Of a stretch of DNA of 32,389 nucleotides, positions 31,467-32,389 are shown one piece after another. The position numbers and the translations under genes were made by a program. The notes under the pieces were generated by a model, which had not been told where the DNA came from, ran no database searches, and was given only the letters and a program-made list of their open reading frames with translations. Origin of the DNA: an uncultured Bacteroidota bacterium. GTDB taxonomy: Bacteria; Bacteroidota; Bacteroidia; Chitinophagales; Chitinophagaceae. The first letter of the stretch is position 1, and every line of letters starts with the position of its first letter. The stretch spans positions 1-32,389 of the forward strand of contig CAIMDZ010000201.1 of assembly GCA_903839875.1 (NCBI GenBank). The letters run 5' to 3'.

Positions 31467-31889
31467 ATGGCAAAAACTATCGTTCAGAAAGTAGTGTTCA
31501 AAAACACGACTCCCAAAGATCTTTATGATCTGTACATGAATGCAAAGAAACATTCCATAGCAACAGGTGCACCGGCACGAATAACAAACAAAGAGGGCGC
31601 ACCATTCTCTGCTCATGACGGATATGTAACCGGTACAAACCTGAAACTGGTTAAGGACCAGCTTATAGTTCAATCCTGGCGCGGCATGGACTGGAATAAA
31701 AAAGATACTGATTCCACATTTATCATACATCTGGAACCCAAGGGCCGGAATGTGGTATTACATGCTATTCATTCAAACGTACCCGAAAATCAAGCCGATG
31801 GTGTTGACAAAGGATGGCATACCCATTATTGGGCACCCTGGAAAAAATATCTTGCAGGCAAGCCTATTGAGAAATACCCTGAAATGTAA
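31467..31889 (+). CDS. SRPBCC (AHSA1-like) domain protein
   Basis: This 140-residue protein is a single SRPBCC/START-like domain. It starts IVQKVVFKNTTPKDLYDLYMNAKKHSIATG, has the central strands of the AHSA1 group (GAPFSAHDGYVTGTNLKLVKDQLIVQSWRG) and ends in the long helix with GWHTHYWAPWKKYL. The fold makes a deep hydrophobic pocket for lipids or other small ligands; AHSA1-like members are named after the Hsp90 activator Aha1, but bacterial ones are mostly uncharacterised. It appears monocistronic. No terminator is evident after it. Confidence 0.88.
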   Translation: MAKTIVQKVVFKNTTPKDLYDLYMNAKKHSIATGAPARITNKEGAPFSAHDGYVTGTNLKLVKDQLIVQSWRGMDWNKKDTDSTFIIHLEPKGRNVVLHAIHSNVPENQADGVDKGWHTHYWAPWKKYLAGKPIEKYPEM

Positions 31890-32255
31890 CAAAAGGGGTA
31901 ATATATGAGCCTGCGAAAGGGTACATCCATCTATGTGGAAGAATTAGTCACTTCCCCGAATGAAAAGCTGCTGTATATAACTGGCACTGGGATTTACTTA
32001 CATTCTAACTTTAATGTAGTCGCCAGTTTATGACCCAAATACACACCTATCTATTAGACATGTACAGTTCGGCCTAGCGGTGTAACAGTGGTTATTTGGC
32101 GCAGAGAATTATGCTATATTTTGTTATATTGATAGTCGGTCAGTCAATATCTGCAGGTAGCTACTGTTCGACCAAACATATTCCTTTGAGATGGACTACC
32201 TCTGCCAATCTCAAAGTCCTTTGAAAAATCAACTTGAAGTTGCTTTATGTTAACG
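31890..32255. other. Gene-free stretch with several inverted repeats
   Basis: No convincing open frame was found in 366 nt. It contains inverted repeats AACTGGC (31979-31985) with GCCAGTT (32022-32028) enclosing TACATT/AATGTA, a 9-bp stem CTTTGAGAT (32184-32192) with ATCTCAAAG (32208-32216), and the palindrome CAACTT-G-AAGTTG (32230-32242). Part of it may be the non-coding end of the insertion element whose transposase begins at the window edge; the terminal inverted repeat could not be identified. Confidence 0.4.
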
Positions 32256-32389
32256 TCAGTTCGATGAATTCTGCACAGCTAAGTCCAAGAAAAAATCTCT
32301 CTTGGAGGTGTAAATTGAAGGCTTAAGCTCTCTAAAATTATAAGCAGCTAAACAAGCAAGCATATTATTAAAGCCATTATCAATGCTAC
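32256..32389 (-). mobile_element. C-terminal end of a transposase (IS5-like), cut by the window edge
   Basis: The minus strand from 32387 reads SIDNGFNNMLACLAAYNF, then RELKPSIYTSKRDFFLDL and AVQNSSN, then TGA at 32256-32258. The pattern N-x3-A-x2-AYNF resembles the last helix of DDE transposases of the IS5 type, where a stretch like GDxINxLLAAAAYNF is usual. Only about 43 residues are visible, so family and completeness cannot be judged. It is too short and too far at the edge to appear as a normal gene call. If correct, an insertion element begins in the preceding gene-free stretch and extends beyond the window. Confidence 0.45.

Overview
The window looks like chromosomal DNA from a member of the Bacteroidota, probably near the Chitinophagaceae (inference). 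Support: the Bacteroidota-type -7 box TAnnTTTG stands in front of many genes, Shine-Dalgarno sites are absent, there are several lipoproteins and a PorT-like barrel, and the FKBP, NrnA, MutS and YjbR-type proteins read like that phylum. No prophage, integron or CRISPR array was seen. The only mobile-element trace is a transposase C-terminus running off the right edge.

Layout. 1-3.7 kb: tRNA-Met, a hydrolase-like lipoprotein, ndk with its terminator, and the nanoRNase gene nrnA. 3.9-8.5 kb: three tandem secreted FKBP-type prolyl isomerases followed by a secreted M1 metallopeptidase, probably one envelope protein-folding and turnover unit. 8.6-13.9 kb: a TMTC-like membrane protein with TPRs, a small lipoprotein and mutS. 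13.9-14.7 kb: two small secreted proteins of unknown function.

14.9-25.8 kb is the most unusual block. A minus-strand run encodes, in transcription order, a catalase-like heme protein, a SnoaL-like protein, a 1693-residue sensor (degenerate kinase domain, AAA-type ATPase, helical repeats, GAF, class III adenylyl cyclase), a membrane protein with a duplicated domain, and a DyP-type peroxidase. A patatin-like lipase is transcribed divergently from the other side of the catalase-like gene. I propose, as a hypothesis only, that this is a lipid-peroxide (oxylipin-like) metabolism and cAMP-signalling locus.

25.8-32.4 kb: Hsp20, the RNase P RNA gene on the minus strand, a TraB/GumN protein, a collagen-like lipoprotein, a PorT-like barrel, a small CsbD-like gene broken by an in-frame TAG, a MORN-type protein, a YjbR/MmcQ protein, a very acidic 60-residue protein, an SRPBCC protein, and a gene-free stretch ending in the transposase fragment.

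Two genome-scale patterns stand out. Four arrays of 7-nt repeats begin exactly at the stop codon of a gene (nrnA, the second FKBP, the DyP peroxidase, Hsp20). And at least six genes have their -7 box ending only 3-5 nt before the start codon, which predicts leaderless or nearly leaderless mRNAs.
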